Origin: Corynebacterium auris
Lineage (GTDB): Bacteria; Actinomycetota; Actinomycetes; Mycobacteriales; Mycobacteriaceae
DNA: 64,000 nt
Direction: 5' to 3'
Assembly: GCF_030408575.1 (NCBI RefSeq)
Contig: NZ_CP047047.1
Location: 248,001-312,000, forward strand
Shown here: positions 39,297 to 49,070 of the stretch, piece by piece
Layout: every line of letters starts with the position of its first letter
How positions within the stretch are numbered: position 1 is the first letter of the stretch
Position numbers and translations under genes: made by a program
Notes under the pieces: model-generated
Databases searched by the model: none
Told to the model about the DNA's origin: nothing
Seen by the model: only the letters and a program-made list of their open reading frames with translations

Positions 39297-40058
39297 ATGG
39301 CACAACCACAACACGGAAAGCTAATCCTGGTCCGACACGGGCAGAGCGAGTGGAACAAGTCCAACCAATTCACCGGCTGGGTTGACGTCGACCTGACCGA
39401 GCAGGGTGAGCAGGAGGCCGTCAACGCCGGGCGGCTGCTGGTGCAGGAGGGCGTCTTGCCCGACGTCCTTTTCACCTCCCTTCTGCGCCGCGCGATCCGC
39501 ACCGCGAACATCGCGCTCGACGCGGCGGACCGGCACTGGATTCCGGTGCAGCGCAGCTGGCGCCTCAACGAGCGCCACTACGGCAAGCTGCAGGGGCTGA
39601 ACAAGGCCGAGATCCGCGAGGAGTTCGGCGAGGAGCAGTTCATGACGTGGCGGCGCTCCTACGACACGCCGCCGCCGGAGATCGACGCGGACAACGAGTA
39701 CGCGCAGACGGGCGACGCCCGCTACGCCTTCCTGCCGCGCGTGCCGCGCACCGAGTGCCTGAAAGATGTGGTGGAGCGCTTTTTGCCCTACTACGTCGAC
39801 GTCATCCTCCCCGAGGTCCTCGAGGGTAAGAACGTCATGGTGGCTGCGCACGGAAACTCCCTGCGCGCCCTGGTCAAGTACCTCGACGGCATTTCGGACG
39901 AGGACATCGCCGGGCTGAACATCCCCACCGGCATGCCGCTGGTCTACGAGATCGACTCCGCCGGTACCGTCCTCAACCCCGGCGGGACCTACCTCGACCC
40001 GGAGGCCGCGGCGGCCGGCGCCGCGGCGGTGGCGAACCAGGGCAACCAGCAGCACTAA
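39297..40058 (+). CDS. gpmA: 2,3-bisphosphoglycerate-dependent phosphoglycerate mutase
   Basis: A 253-residue glycolytic enzyme interconverting 3- and 2-phosphoglycerate. Phospho-His motif [20 protein letters not shown], then [30 protein letters not shown] and [16 protein letters not shown] with the second catalytic His. ATG 39297 is chosen over 39285. Lies between mshA and senX3-regX3, an arrangement shared with related actinobacteria. Confidence 0.96.
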   Translation: MAQPQHGKLILVRHGQSEWNKSNQFTGWVDVDLTEQGEQEAVNAGRLLVQEGVLPDVLFTSLLRRAIRTANIALDAADRHWIPVQRSWRLNERHYGKLQGLNKAEIREEFGEEQFMTWRRSYDTPPPEIDADNEYAQTGDARYAFLPRVPRTECLKDVVERFLPYYVDVILPEVLEGKNVMVAAHGNSLRALVKYLDGISDEDIAGLNIPTGMPLVYEIDSAGTVLNPGGTYLDPEAAAAGAAAVANQGNQQH

Positions 40059-40117
40059 CGAGCTGTATGGTTGTAGGCCTGGAAAAGTAGCCGGAAAAGT
40101 AACCGGAAAGGCAGGCA

Positions 40118-41362
40118 GTGTCACCCGTCCTTGCGTTCGTTCTCGGCGTGATGGTGAGCGCCGTGGTGGTGCTCACCGTTGTCGGCGCGCGCCGCTGGGG
40201 CGGGGAAGGCGCCTCGGCCGCGGATGCCGGCGAGGCAAAGGTGTCCACCCTCAGCGAGGTGCTGCACCTGAGCATGCAGGGCTCGCCCACTGGCGTGGCG
40301 GTGATCAACCGAGCCGGGCGCGTGATCCTGTCGAACTCGCGTGCACACGACATGACGCTCGTCCACGACCGCACCGTCAACCCGGTGGTGTGGAAGGAAG
40401 CGGAGAAGGTCTTCGGGGACCAGGAGGACCGCGAGCTGGAGTTGGTGCTGCCGCAGCGCCCCACGGCCAACCGGATCCGCAACGTGCGCGCCCTGGTAAA
40501 GCCGCTGACCCTCAGCGAGAACACCTTCGTCGTGGCCTACGGCTCCGACGAGTCCGAAAACGTGCGCATGGAGTCGGCGCGGCGCGACTTCGTGGCCAAC
40601 GTCTCGCACGAGCTGAAAACCCCGGTCGGGGGGATCTCGCTGCTCGCCGAGGCCCTGCTGCAGGACCCCACGGACCCCGAGATGGTCGACTACTTCGGTA
40701 CGAAGCTGCTCAAGGAATCCCAGCGCATGGGCGAGATGATCACGGACCTGATCGCCCTGTCGAAGCTGCAGGGCGCCGAGGCACTGCCGGATATGACGCT
40801 CGTGCGCGTCGACGAGATCATCGACGCCGCGATCCAGCGCAACAAGATCACGGCCGAAAACCGTGAGATCGAGCTGACCCGCGGCGCGCCCACCGGGCTG
40901 TTTGTCGCCGGGGATAAGGCGCTGCTCACCGCCGCGGTATCGAACCTGGTGTCCAACGCGATCAACTACTCGCCAAACGGGCAGCCGGTGAGCATCACGC
41001 AGAAGGTGGTGCGCGACAACGTCGTGCTCATCCGCGTCACCGACCGGGGCATCGGCATCGCGCCGGAGGACCAGAAGCGCGTGTTCGAGCGCTTCTACCG
41101 CGTGGACAAGGCCCGCTCGCGCTCCACCGGGGGCACGGGGCTCGGGCTGGCCATCGTGAAGCATGTGGTGATCAACCACGGGGGTAATATCAAGTTGTGG
41201 TCTAGGCCCCGGACGGGCTCGACGTTCACGATAGAGCTGCCTTTGTACACGCCGGAGGAGCTCGTGGCGGAGGCCGAACGGGAGGACGAGGAGCCCAGCT
41301 CCGCCATCCGCAGGACCGTGACCCGGGTTGCGAGCCGTCGAAAGGAAAAGGAAGAGCAGTGA
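40118..41362 (+). CDS. senX3: Phosphate-responsive histidine kinase SenX3
   Basis: A 414-residue sensor with one N-terminal membrane helix (residues 4-23), a PAS-like domain (about 45-140), H-box FVANVSHELKTPVGG with His164, N-box SNLVSNAINYSPNG, and TDRGIGIAPEDQ and GGTGLGLAI. The single short membrane helix, without a real extracellular sensor, is typical of SenX3. GTG at 40118. Its stop overlaps the regX3 start (GTGA). Confidence 0.93.
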   Translation: MSPVLAFVLGVMVSAVVVLTVVGARRWGGEGASAADAGEAKVSTLSEVLHLSMQGSPTGVAVINRAGRVILSNSRAHDMTLVHDRTVNPVVWKEAEKVFGDQEDRELELVLPQRPTANRIRNVRALVKPLTLSENTFVVAYGSDESENVRMESARRDFVANVSHELKTPVGGISLLAEALLQDPTDPEMVDYFGTKLLKESQRMGEMITDLIALSKLQGAEALPDMTLVRVDEIIDAAIQRNKITAENREIELTRGAPTGLFVAGDKALLTAAVSNLVSNAINYSPNGQPVSITQKVVRDNVVLIRVTDRGIGIAPEDQKRVFERFYRVDKARSRSTGGTGLGLAIVKHVVINHGGNIKLWSRPRTGSTFTIELPLYTPEELVAEAEREDEEPSSAIRRTVTRVASRRKEKEEQ

Positions 41363-42048
41363 CGAACATCCTTATCGTCGAAGACGAAGAATCCCTGGCC
41401 GACCCGCTGGCCTACTTGCTGCGCAAGGAGGGCTTTGAGACGACAGTGGTGGGCGACGGCCCGACGGCCCTCGAGGAGTTCGAGAAGACGAGCGTCGACC
41501 TCGTCCTTCTCGACCTCATGCTGCCGGGCATGAGCGGCACCGAGGTGTGTCGCCGCCTGCGCGCGACCTCCTCCGTCCCGATCATCATGGTCACCGCGCG
41601 CGACACCGAGATTGACAAGGTCGTCGGCCTCGAGCTCGGCGCCGACGACTACGTCACCAAACCCTATTCCACCCGCGAGCTCGTCGCGCGCATCCGCGCG
41701 GTGCTGCGCCGCGGCGCGGACAGCGAGGGCGAGGACTACGAAGACGCGCAGATCGTCGAGGTGGGCCGCGTCAAGATGGACGTCGAAAGGCACACAGTGC
41801 TTGTCGACGGCCAACCGGTGCCCATGCCCCTGAAAGAGTTCGACCTGCTCGAATACCTCATGCGCAACGCCGGGCGCGTGCTCACCCGCGGCCAGCTCAT
41901 CGACAGGATCTGGGGCGCCAACTACGTCGGCGACACCAAGACCCTCGACGTGCACGTCAAGCGCCTGCGCACGAAGATCGAGGTCGAGCCCTCGCGGCCG
42001 ACGCAGCTTGTCACCGTGCGCGGCCTGGGCTACAAGTTCGAGGCCTAA
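41359..42048 (+). CDS. regX3: Response regulator RegX3 (OmpR family)
   Basis: A 229-residue partner of SenX3. Receiver domain with acidic pair VEDEESL and phospho-acceptor Asp52 (VLLDLMLPG), Lys in [13 protein letters not shown], then a winged helix ending in [14 protein letters not shown] and [10 protein letters not shown]. In mycobacteria SenX3-RegX3 senses low phosphate; nearby ppx fits that theme. Its stop overlaps the stop of the convergent gene (42045-42048). Confidence 0.95.
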   Translation: MTNILIVEDEESLADPLAYLLRKEGFETTVVGDGPTALEEFEKTSVDLVLLDLMLPGMSGTEVCRRLRATSSVPIIMVTARDTEIDKVVGLELGADDYVTKPYSTRELVARIRAVLRRGADSEGEDYEDAQIVEVGRVKMDVERHTVLVDGQPVPMPLKEFDLLEYLMRNAGRVLTRGQLIDRIWGANYVGDTKTLDVHVKRLRTKIEVEPSRPTQLVTVRGLGYKFEA

Positions 42049-42989
42049 TCGCCCGCGGCCCGCGTGGCGGGGTGCACCGAGCGGGCCGCCGCCGGGCCTG
42101 TCGCGCGGGCCTCGCAGTGCGCCGCGAGCACCTCGTAGGGTTTCTCCCCGATCAGGGCGATGAGTTCGTCCTTCATTGACTTCCACACCGGGGTACCCGC
42201 CCCGGCGCCGGGGGTGTGGCAGGCGGGGGCGGAGGTGCACCACCAGTCGAAGTCCTCGCCGCCTCCTCCCCACTGGCGGCGGTCGTACTCGCCGATGGTG
42301 GTGCGCAGGATCTCGGCGCCGTCGGAACGCTCCTCCCAGGCGTCCTCGCGCGAAAAGGGGACCTGCCAGCAGACCTCGGGTTTGGACCCGACGATGTTGC
42401 GCCCCTCGGCTAGGGCCCACTGGTGCAGGGCGCAGCCCGGTCCGGTCTCGGCGTCGGCGCGGTTGGCGAAGATGCAGGCGCCGTCGACGACCTTCGTCTT
42501 CAGGTGCGGGCCGTCCTCGTCGGGGTCGGCGTCGGCGCTGTCCCCAGCACTCTCCTCGTCGTCGAAGACGAGCCACGGCTCCAGCACTACCGGGTCCGCG
42601 GCGGCGAGGTAGGAGTCGACGTCGGCGGGGCGCAGTTGCCAGTATTTCGCGGGCATCTCGGCGACGGCGTTGTAGAGGTCGTCGCGGTCGGATTCGTCCG
42701 CCAGGTAGGCGCCATGGATGCAGCAGCCGACGACGGGGAAGGACTCGTCGATGCCCCGGCACTCCGGGGTGCCGAAGCGGCACGACCAGGTCGATTCGGC
42801 CCAGGTCAGGTCGATGGAGAAGTAGTGGGTGGGGTCGTCGGGGTGGACGAACTCAAACCAGTCGCGCGGGAAGTCGGGGGTGATTTCCCGGCCCGCGAGG
42901 ATCGATTTTCCGGCGGGGGAGGAGGCGGGAAATCCGAGCAGCACGGGGGCGGAGGATGGTTGATTCACACTTGAGTACGGTAGACCCAC
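42045..42989 (-). CDS. Conserved cysteine-rich protein of unknown function
   Basis: A 314-residue soluble protein with many Cys/His positions: [60 protein letters not shown]. The spacing suggests a metal or iron-sulfur site, reminiscent of CxxxCC-type uncharacterised families. No signal peptide. The start is uncertain: GTG at 42989 or at 42968. Its 5' end is only 6 bp from divergent ppx, implying leaderless transcripts or promoters inside genes. Confidence 0.7.
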   Translation of the reverse strand: MGLPYSSVNQPSSAPVLLGFPASSPAGKSILAGREITPDFPRDWFEFVHPDDPTHYFSIDLTWAESTWSCRFGTPECRGIDESFPVVGCCIHGAYLADESDRDDLYNAVAEMPAKYWQLRPADVDSYLAAADPVVLEPWLVFDDEESAGDSADADPDEDGPHLKTKVVDGACIFANRADAETGPGCALHQWALAEGRNIVGSKPEVCWQVPFSREDAWEERSDGAEILRTTIGEYDRRQWGGGGEDFDWWCTSAPACHTPGAGAGTPVWKSMKDELIALIGEKPYEVLAAHCEARATGPAAARSVHPATRAAGD

Positions 42990-42995
42990 TACTCT

Positions 42996-43946
42996 GTGGG
43001 TGTGCGACTAGGTGTATTAGACGTTGGCAGCAACACCGTTCACCTCGTGGCGGTGGACGCCCACGCCGGTGGGCGCCCGACCCCGATGAGCGATTGGAAG
43101 CAGCCACTCAGGCTCGTGGAGATGTTGGACAAGCACGGCAACATCGAGGACAAGGGCGTGGCCAAGCTCATCGACACCGTCCAAGAAGCAAAGGACCTCG
43201 CCGAGAAGCTGAAGTGCGAGCAGTTACTCGCCTTTGCGACGTCCGCCGTGCGCTCCGCCACAAACGCCGGCGACGTGCTGAAGAAGGTGGAGAAGCACAC
43301 CGGCGTGGAGCTGCGCATCCTGTCGGGCGAGGAGGAGGCGCGGCTGACCTTCCTCGCCGCGCGGCGCTGGCACGGCTGGTCAGCCGGGCGGATCACCAAC
43401 CTCGACATCGGCGGCGGCTCCCTGGAGATTTCGAGCGGGATGGAGGAGACCCCGGACCTCGCGGTCTCCCTCGAGCTGGGCGCCGGCCGCCTCACCCACC
43501 AGTGGTTCGACACGGACCCGCCGGAACGCAAGAAGATCAACATGCTGCGCGATTACATCGACGCCGAGCTGGCCGGGCCCGCCGAGAAGTTCCGGGCTCT
43601 CGGCGAGCCGGGGCTGGCGGTGGGCACCTCCAAGACGTTCCGCTCGCTCGCGCGCCTGACCGGCGCCGCTCCCTCCTCGGCCGGGCCCTTCGTGCGCCGC
43701 ACGCTCACGGCGCCGGGCCTGCGCCAGCTCATCGCGTTTATCTCCCGCATGACCGCCGCCGACCGCGCGGAGCTCGAGGGCATCAACGCGGACCGCTCCC
43801 ACCAGATTGTCGCGGGTGCCCTGGTTGCGGAAGCTGCCATGCGTGCGCTTAATCTTGATAAGTTGGATATCTGCCCGTGGGCGTTGCGCGAAGGCGTGAT
43901 TCTCAGGCGGATGGATCAAGGACACGACCAAGGAGTTGACGTCTAA
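42996..43946 (+). CDS. ppx: Exopolyphosphatase / guanosine pentaphosphate phosphatase family
   Basis: A 316-residue actin-fold phosphatase releasing phosphate from polyphosphate. Phosphate-1 motif [17 protein letters not shown], phosphate-2 [13 protein letters not shown], with the Glu region [12 protein letters not shown] in between. It is the short, two-domain type (no HD domain), as in mycobacterial Ppx1. GTG 42996 or 43002. Stop overlaps the next ATG (TAATG). Corynebacteria store polyphosphate, and senX3-regX3 is next door. Confidence 0.9.
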   Translation: MGVRLGVLDVGSNTVHLVAVDAHAGGRPTPMSDWKQPLRLVEMLDKHGNIEDKGVAKLIDTVQEAKDLAEKLKCEQLLAFATSAVRSATNAGDVLKKVEKHTGVELRILSGEEEARLTFLAARRWHGWSAGRITNLDIGGGSLEISSGMEETPDLAVSLELGAGRLTHQWFDTDPPERKKINMLRDYIDAELAGPAEKFRALGEPGLAVGTSKTFRSLARLTGAAPSSAGPFVRRTLTAPGLRQLIAFISRMTAADRAELEGINADRSHQIVAGALVAEAAMRALNLDKLDICPWALREGVILRRMDQGHDQGVDV

Positions 43947-44695
43947 TGTCGGAGGACAAGCAGCTCACCGTTGCCGAGCTTCTTGCCCGGGCGGGAAGCG
44001 AGAACCGCGACGGCGCCGCTTCGCGCCCGCGGCGTCGCCGCAGCATTGACGACGGCGGAGTGTCCGTCGCCGAGCTGACCGGGTCGCTGAAGAAGGTCGA
44101 GGCGCAGCCGGCCGAGTCGAAGCACTCCAGCGTCCCCCTCGACGCGCCCGCGGAACCCGAAAAGCCCGCCGAGAAGCCCGAACCGGAGCAGACGGAACCG
44201 GAGCAGCCCACCGAGGAAGAACAGCCCACCGGGGAGGAACAGCCGGCTGAGGAGAAGCAGCCGGAGCTCGGGGAGGGCGACCGGCAGGGCGTCGTGAAGC
44301 GTGCTGCCGTGGCTGATGACGATACGTCCGTGATCGGCGTGGTCCCAGGCCCGGAGGACACCGGCGTCATGCCCGCCGTGAAGGAGCGCGAGGAGGGCTC
44401 GACCGCGGTCGCGGCCGAGGCGCCTGAGGCGGACGAGGAAAACGGGTCGATCAACCCGTTCATGCTCGTGCTGCTGGTCCTGCTCGGGCTCGCCGCCGGC
44501 GTCGGCGGCTTCCTCGGGTTCCAGTGGATCTGGGCGAACACGCAGACGGTCGTCGCGGCGCTCATCGCCCTGGTCGTGGTGGTGGCCATCGTCTTCGGCG
44601 TGCGTGCGCTGCGCACCGGCCGCGACGCGGTGACGATGCTTCTGGCGGGGGTCGCCGGCGCGGTCATGGCCTTCGGCCCGGCGCTGATTGTGTAG
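43946..44695 (+). CDS. Membrane protein with acidic repeat-rich cytoplasmic tail
   Basis: A 249-residue protein: an N-terminal LTVAELLARAG motif and an Arg-rich RPRRRRSIDDGGVSVAELTG repeat of the same pattern, then a Pro/Glu-rich low-complexity segment (about 60-110, EEQPTGEEQP-like repeats), and three hydrophobic helices in the last 85 residues. VAELLAR-type short repeats occur in actinobacterial membrane proteins of unknown role. Coupled to ppx by a TAATG overlap. Confidence 0.75.
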   Translation: MSEDKQLTVAELLARAGSENRDGAASRPRRRRSIDDGGVSVAELTGSLKKVEAQPAESKHSSVPLDAPAEPEKPAEKPEPEQTEPEQPTEEEQPTGEEQPAEEKQPELGEGDRQGVVKRAAVADDDTSVIGVVPGPEDTGVMPAVKEREEGSTAVAAEAPEADEENGSINPFMLVLLVLLGLAAGVGGFLGFQWIWANTQTVVAALIALVVVVAIVFGVRALRTGRDAVTMLLAGVAGAVMAFGPALIV

Positions 44696-44719
44696 CCAGG
44701 CTGTGGCACCCTGGGGGGC

Positions 44720-45553
44720 ATGAACTCCACACCTGACATCGCGGTAGACAAGGTCGCCGTCATCGGGGCCGGCAACATCGGCGAGGCGTTGATCGCCGGG
44801 CTGGTCGAGGCCGGTTTCGACCCGGCCCGCATCACCGCCACGAACCGCACAACGGCGCGCAGCGAGGACCTTGCGGAGCGCTACGGCGTGGTCACCACCG
44901 CCGACAACAACGAGGCGGCGGTCGACGCCGACGTGTGCTTCCTGTGCGTCAAGCCGCACCAGATCCTCGGGGTGATCGAGGAGATCAGCGACACGGTGGC
45001 GCAAAACGACGTCGCCACGGCGCTGGTGTCCATGGCCGCCGGGGTGACCATCCCCGCGATGGAAAGCGCGGCCTCGTCCGCGGGGGCGCCGGTTGCCCGC
45101 GTCATGCCCAACACGCCGATGCTCGTGGGCCGCGGCGTCCACCTCGCGGCCTTTGGGCGCTACGTTGAGGACAGCCAGCGCGAGGCGATCACCCGGATCC
45201 TCGCCGCGACGGGCGAGGTGGTGGGGCTCGATGAGGCGCTTATCGACGTCGCCACTGCCGTCTCCGGGTCGGGCCCCGCGTACTACTTCCTGTTTACCGA
45301 GGCGCTCGTCGACGCCGGGGTGAGCCTCGGCCTGCCCCGGGAGACGGCGGAGAAGCTGGCGCGCGCCACCGCCGCCGGCGCCGGGGAGATGTTGGCGGCG
45401 GGCCGCTCCCCGGCCGAGTTGCGCCACGCCGTGAGCTCGCCGGCGGGAACCACGGTGGCGGCGATCCGCGAGTTCGAGGAGTCCGGGCTGCGCGGCAGCG
45501 TCTATCGCGCGGCCGAGGCCTGCGCGCGGCGCGCGCGCGAGCTGGGCGCATAA
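44720..45553 (+). CDS. proC: Pyrroline-5-carboxylate reductase
   Basis: A 277-residue NAD(P)H enzyme for the last step of proline synthesis. Rossmann motif VAVIGAGNIGEALIAGLVEA, CVKPHQI, VARVMPNTPMLVGRG, and the C-terminal ATAVSGSGPAYYFLFTEALV and SSPAGTTVAAIREFEESGLR signature. Full length. ATG 44720, 24 bp after the preceding gene. Confidence 0.95.
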   Translation: MNSTPDIAVDKVAVIGAGNIGEALIAGLVEAGFDPARITATNRTTARSEDLAERYGVVTTADNNEAAVDADVCFLCVKPHQILGVIEEISDTVAQNDVATALVSMAAGVTIPAMESAASSAGAPVARVMPNTPMLVGRGVHLAAFGRYVEDSQREAITRILAATGEVVGLDEALIDVATAVSGSGPAYYFLFTEALVDAGVSLGLPRETAEKLARATAAGAGEMLAAGRSPAELRHAVSSPAGTTVAAIREFEESGLRGSVYRAAEACARRARELGA

Positions 45554-45755
45554 CTGGGGGTAGAGGCCGCATTCTTGCGCGAAGCGCGTTGCGTCACACC
45601 AGTGCCGGGGTGTTGACTGGGAAAACTCTGCAAATTTTTCGGCACTTGAGTCGCACCCAGCCCACCGTTCACGCTAGGCTGGTTGCAGCACGTGCGCGTT
45701 CGTCCTGCGGGAGGGGAAGCCTGCAGCGCGACCGTGCTTGAAGGGTTAACTATTT

Positions 45756-45947
45756 ATGGCTAATGAAGAAAAGGGCAAGTTCCTCACCGTCGCCGAGGTC
45801 GCGGAGATCATGCGCGTTTCCAAGATGACGGTCTACAGGCTCGTTCACTCCGGTGAGCTGCCTGCCGTGCGGGTGGGCCGTTCCTTCCGGGTGAGCGAGA
45901 AGGCGGTCAGTGACTACCTCGACTCCTCTGTGTACGACGTCGGCTAG
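45756..45947 (+). CDS. Small excisionase-type helix-turn-helix DNA-binding protein
   Basis: A 63-residue MerR/Xis-like protein: FLTVAEVAEIMRVSKMTVYR, LVHSGELPAVRVGRSFRVSE, a single winged-helix module with no effector domain. Despite the excisionase label of the family, the flanking genes are housekeeping and there is no phage context, so it is more likely a BldC-like regulator. The 202-bp gap upstream (45554-45755) has no gene. Ended by the terminator at 45966-46006. Confidence 0.88.
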   Translation: MANEEKGKFLTVAEVAEIMRVSKMTVYRLVHSGELPAVRVGRSFRVSEKAVSDYLDSSVYDVG

Positions 45948-45965
45948 TCCCCGGCACCGCCGCGT

Positions 45966-46006
45966 TCCAGCCCGCCCTGCGCAAAACGGGGGCGGGCTGG
46001 AGTTTT
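45966..46006 (+). terminator. Rho-independent terminator after the HTH gene
   Basis: TCCAGCCCGCCC (45966-45977) pairs with GGGCGGGCTGGA (45990-46001), followed by GTTTT. Confidence 0.85.
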
Positions 46007-46022
46007 CCACGCTACGGGTTTT

Positions 46023-46051
46023 TTGGTCTGCCGCGGCGCGGGCGCTATGCT
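46023..46051 (+). promoter_or_regulatory. Promoter of the bS22 gene
   Basis: TTGGTC (46023-46028) and TATGCT (46046-46051) are separated by 17 bases, a good sigma-A promoter. The leader to the ATG is about 110 bases, long for such a small gene. Confidence 0.65.
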
Positions 46052-46170
46052 GGGAACATTCAGGCCGGTAGCGGCGCGGGCGACCCGGAGAGTGCACCTC
46101 CACCGCCCACCTTGCATATCGCGCCCGTCGGCAGGTCTGTACGTACAACCACAAGAAACGAGGAAGCCTT

Positions 46171-46272
46171 ATGGGTTCAGTGATCAAGAAGCGCCGCAAG
46201 CGCATGTCGAAGAAGAAGCACCGCAAGATGCTGCGCCGCACCCGCGTGCAGCGTCGTAAGCTCGGCAAGTAA
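46171..46272 (+). CDS. Small ribosomal subunit protein bS22 (AURKAIP1/COX24-type)
   Basis: A 33-residue, extremely basic protein beginning [19 protein letters not shown] and ending [12 protein letters not shown]. This is essentially the actinobacterial bS22 found in mycobacterial ribosome structures near the decoding region. ATG 46171 with GAGGAAG upstream; own promoter and terminator. It is short enough that gene finders often miss it. Confidence 0.9.
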   Translation: MGSVIKKRRKRMSKKKHRKMLRRTRVQRRKLGK

Positions 46273-46283
46273 GCCCGAGCATG

Positions 46284-46319
46284 AGGCCCACACCGCCCCG
46301 CCGCGGTGTGGGCCTTTTC
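46284..46319 (+). terminator. Terminator after bS22
   Basis: AGGCCCACACCG (46284-46295) pairs with CGGTGTGGGCCT (46304-46315), followed by TTTTC. It also ends the convergent HAD gene region. Confidence 0.88.
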
Positions 46320-47370
46320 ACGCGCTCTGGGTGCGGCGCCACCACGCCCACGCGCCGAGGACGAGGGCGGCGCCGACTGCTGCCGCCGCGACGGGCGCCG
46401 GCCTGCCCCGCGTGACGCGCCGGACGCGGCGGTACTCGCGCACCGCCCACCCCGCGGAGTGCGCGTGAGCGCGCAGCGCGCGGTCGGGGTTGATGGCCAC
46501 CGGTGTGCCCACCATGGACAACATGGGTATGTCGTTGATGCTGTCGGAGTAGGCCGTGCACTGCTTGAGGTCGAGCCGCTGGATCGCCGCGAGCGCCGCC
46601 ACCGCGTGCTTTTTGCCGGGCCCGTGCAGGATGTCGCCGACGAGGCGGCCGGTGAAGTAGCCGTCCTGCTCCTCCGCGACCGTGCCGAGGGCGCCGGTGA
46701 AGCCGAGCCGCTGGGCGAGCGCCTGGCCGATCTGCACGGGCGTGGCGGAGACGAGCCACACCTGCTGGCCGGCGGCGATGTGCATTGCGGCCAGCTCGAT
46801 GGTCGGCTGGTAGGCCTTGCTCACCACCTGCTGGTCCACGATCTCCCCGCACAGTTGGCGCAGCTCTTCTACGCTTTTGCCCCGGACGAGGTCGAGGGCG
46901 TGCTCGCGCCCGGAGGCGATGTCCTCGTGGTTTTCGCTGCCGCTGAGGCGAAAGCGCAGCTGCTTGACCAGCGCCGGTAACAGCTCGCGCGGGGTGATGT
47001 AGCGGTGGCGCGCCAGCCCCGCGGCGAGCTGCACGAGCGAGGAGCCCTGGATCAGGGTGTTGTCGATGTCGAAGAAGGCGGCGGCCTCGGCGTCCTGCGG
47101 GATGTCGGGGTCGGGGGCGGTGATGGTGGAGGCGCCGGCGGAGGCGAAGGCGCCGCTGACGGAGTCGACGCCGAGGGCGAACTCCTTCAGGTCGAGGCCG
47201 AAGGTCTCGTCCACGGCCGCCGCGGCGGCGGCCTCGCCGGCGGTGCGCTGGGCGTCGTCGTCGAGCGGCGGCATCGCCGTGTCCTCGAGGAAGCGCCGGA
47301 GGTTGCCGTGGGAGACGGACCATTGGGCGAGGAAATCGCTGCCGGGCAGAGGGCCAAAGTCCGCGCTCAT
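46318..47370 (-). CDS. HAD-IB family phosphatase (SerB-like) with C-terminal membrane segment
   Basis: A 350-residue protein. After a ~90-residue variable N-terminus comes the HAD motif I AAAFFDIDNTLIQGSSLVQL, then VWLVSATPVQ (motif II), GKKHAV (motif III Lys) and YSDSINDIPML (motif IV). This is the HAD-IB class that includes phosphoserine and acyl-phosphate phosphatases. A hydrophobic stretch near the end (VAAAAVGAALVLGAWAWW) could anchor it. ATG 47370 is chosen; a longer frame upstream overlaps the divergent gene. Confidence 0.85.
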   Translation of the reverse strand: MSADFGPLPGSDFLAQWSVSHGNLRRFLEDTAMPPLDDDAQRTAGEAAAAAAVDETFGLDLKEFALGVDSVSGAFASAGASTITAPDPDIPQDAEAAAFFDIDNTLIQGSSLVQLAAGLARHRYITPRELLPALVKQLRFRLSGSENHEDIASGREHALDLVRGKSVEELRQLCGEIVDQQVVSKAYQPTIELAAMHIAAGQQVWLVSATPVQIGQALAQRLGFTGALGTVAEEQDGYFTGRLVGDILHGPGKKHAVAALAAIQRLDLKQCTAYSDSINDIPMLSMVGTPVAINPDRALRAHAHSAGWAVREYRRVRRVTRGRPAPVAAAAVGAALVLGAWAWWRRTQSA

Positions 47371-47455
47371 GGAGGTTATCAGCCTTTCGATGGATGGGGG
47401 AGTACCGTGACTATGGTAAGCCGTCGGGGCGTCGAACGCTTGGCAGGGAGTTGTG

Positions 47456-47695
47456 ATGAGAAAAGTGGAGCTCATGGTGCGGGAGAGCTGCGGCTCGTGC
47501 GCTCGTGTCGCGGAGCAGATCGCGCCGGTCGTCGCCAAGCATGGGGCGAGCCTTTCGCTTGTCGACGTCGACAAGGCCGCTGACCCCGAGTTGGCCCTGG
47601 AGTACGGGGACAGGGTGCCCGTCGTGGTGATCGACGGCGAGGAGTTCGCCTGCTGGGAAGTTGACAACGAGGACCTGGCCGCCGAGCTCTCCTGA
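47456..47695 (+). CDS. Glutaredoxin/thioredoxin-fold protein with CGSC active site
   Basis: A 79-residue thioredoxin-like protein: VELMVRESCGSCARVAEQIA holds the CxxC, and YGDRVPVVVIDGEEFACWEV has the cis-Pro loop. This is the DUF836-like glutaredoxin family found before hemA in corynebacteria. ATG 47456 after AGGGAG; GTG 47453 is adjacent. It is 49 bp from hemA and could be linked to tetrapyrrole enzymes by redox control, which is speculation. Confidence 0.85.
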   Translation: MRKVELMVRESCGSCARVAEQIAPVVAKHGASLSLVDVDKAADPELALEYGDRVPVVVIDGEEFACWEVDNEDLAAELS

Positions 47696-47704
47696 CGCCC
47701 CGGC

Positions 47705-47738
47705 TATACTTTAGTTTGATTTTGAGACGTTTCGGAGG
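47705..47738 (+). promoter_or_regulatory. hemA -10 and ribosome site
   Basis: TATACT (47705-47710), a near-perfect -10, and GGAGGGA (47733-47739) before the GTG at 47745. No clear -35. This suggests hemA has its own promoter besides any read-through from the preceding gene. Confidence 0.55.
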
Positions 47739-47744
47739 GATTAC

Positions 47745-49070
47745 GTGAGTGTTCTCGTCGTTGGGATGTCGCACCGCTCGGCACCCGTGGCGCTCCTGGA
47801 GCGGCTCAGCATGGACGCCTCCGTGCAGGAAGAAACCTCGACGGCGCTGCTGGGCCAGCCTTCGCTGTCGGAGGCCATGATCATCTCCACGTGCAACCGC
47901 CTCGAGGTGTACGCGGTGACCAACTCCTTCCACACGGGTGTCGACGACGTCCTGCGCGTCCTCGCCGCCACTTCCCGGGTGTCGGAGGCGGAGCTGCGCA
48001 GCTACCTTTACGTGCGCTACGCCGACGCCGCCGCCGAACACATGATGACGGTGGCCGCGGGCCTCGACTCGATGGTGGTGGGCGAGCAGCAGATCATCGG
48101 TCAGGTGCGCGCCAGCTACCAGGACGCGGCGCGGCGTGGCACGGCCGGGCCGGGGCTGCACGCGCTGGCGCAGTCCGCGCTGCACGCGGGCAAGCGCGTC
48201 CACGCCGAGACCGACATTGACGACGCCGGCGCCTCGATGGTCACGCTCGCCTTCGACCAGGCCAGGCGGATCATGGGCGTCGAGGATTTCCGCGGCACCA
48301 CCGCGCTTATCCTCGGCGCGGGGGCAATGGCCTCGCTGTCCGCCACGCACCTGGGCAGGCTGGGGGTGGACAAGCTGATCATCGCGAACAGGACGCGCTC
48401 GCGCGCCGAGCGGCTCGCCGAGCACTCCAGGGAGGCCGGCGTGGCCGCCGAGGTCGTCGACTTCAACGCGCGAGCCGGGGCGCTGGCCCGCGTGGACATC
48501 GCCGTCTCCGCCACCGCGAGCGGCGAGTTCACCATCACGCCCGAGGACATCTCCGGGCCCGTCATGCTCGCTGACCTGTCCCTGCCGCGCGATATTGACG
48601 ACGCCGTCGCCGCCCACGAGGGCGTCCACCTGGTCAACATCGAGTACCTACACAAGACGATGCTCGAGGGCGATACGAAAGACAGCCAGGCGCACCGCGC
48701 CGCCGAGGCGATCCTCGCCGAGGAGGTCGAGGCCTTCAGCACCCAGCAGCGGGTGCGCGAGGTCGGCCCGGCGGTGGCGCAGCTGCGGCGGGCGGCCAAC
48801 GAGGTCACCGAGGCCGAGCTCGACCGGCTGCGCGCACGGGTGCCCACGCTCGGCGAGGAGGACTTCGAGCAGGTGTCGCGGACGGTCCGGCGGGTCGTCG
48901 ACAAGCTTTTGCACAACCCGACGGTGAAGATTAAGGAGCTCGCGGCGAACGCCGAGACCGTCAGCGTGGAAACGGCCCTCGAGGAGCTATTCGGCATCGG
49001 CACCGCCGCCGTCGCGGTGGACGCGGCGCGGCTGCCGCGGCTCGAGGAGATGCGAAAGAAGGAGAACTGA
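47745..49070 (+). CDS. hemA: Glutamyl-tRNA reductase
   Basis: A 441-residue enzyme committing glutamyl-tRNA to tetrapyrrole synthesis. [15 protein letters not shown] at the start, the nucleophile Cys50 in [29 protein letters not shown], and NADPH motif [13 protein letters not shown]. Full length with the C-terminal dimerisation helices. GTG 47745. Stop overlaps the hemC ATG (TGATG), so the two are coupled. Confidence 0.96.
   Translation: MSVLVVGMSHRSAPVALLERLSMDASVQEETSTALLGQPSLSEAMIISTCNRLEVYAVTNSFHTGVDDVLRVLAATSRVSEAELRSYLYVRYADAAAEHMMTVAAGLDSMVVGEQQIIGQVRASYQDAARRGTAGPGLHALAQSALHAGKRVHAETDIDDAGASMVTLAFDQARRIMGVEDFRGTTALILGAGAMASLSATHLGRLGVDKLIIANRTRSRAERLAEHSREAGVAAEVVDFNARAGALARVDIAVSATASGEFTITPEDISGPVMLADLSLPRDIDDAVAAHEGVHLVNIEYLHKTMLEGDTKDSQAHRAAEAILAEEVEAFSTQQRVREVGPAVAQLRRAANEVTEAELDRLRARVPTLGEEDFEQVSRTVRRVVDKLLHNPTVKIKELAANAETVSVETALEELFGIGTAAVAVDAARLPRLEEMRKKEN

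Noticed and set aside
45756-45947. Prophage or integrative element suggested by an excisionase-like protein
   Set aside because: No integrase, attachment repeats or phage genes nearby; flanked by proC and bS22 in a housekeeping context.
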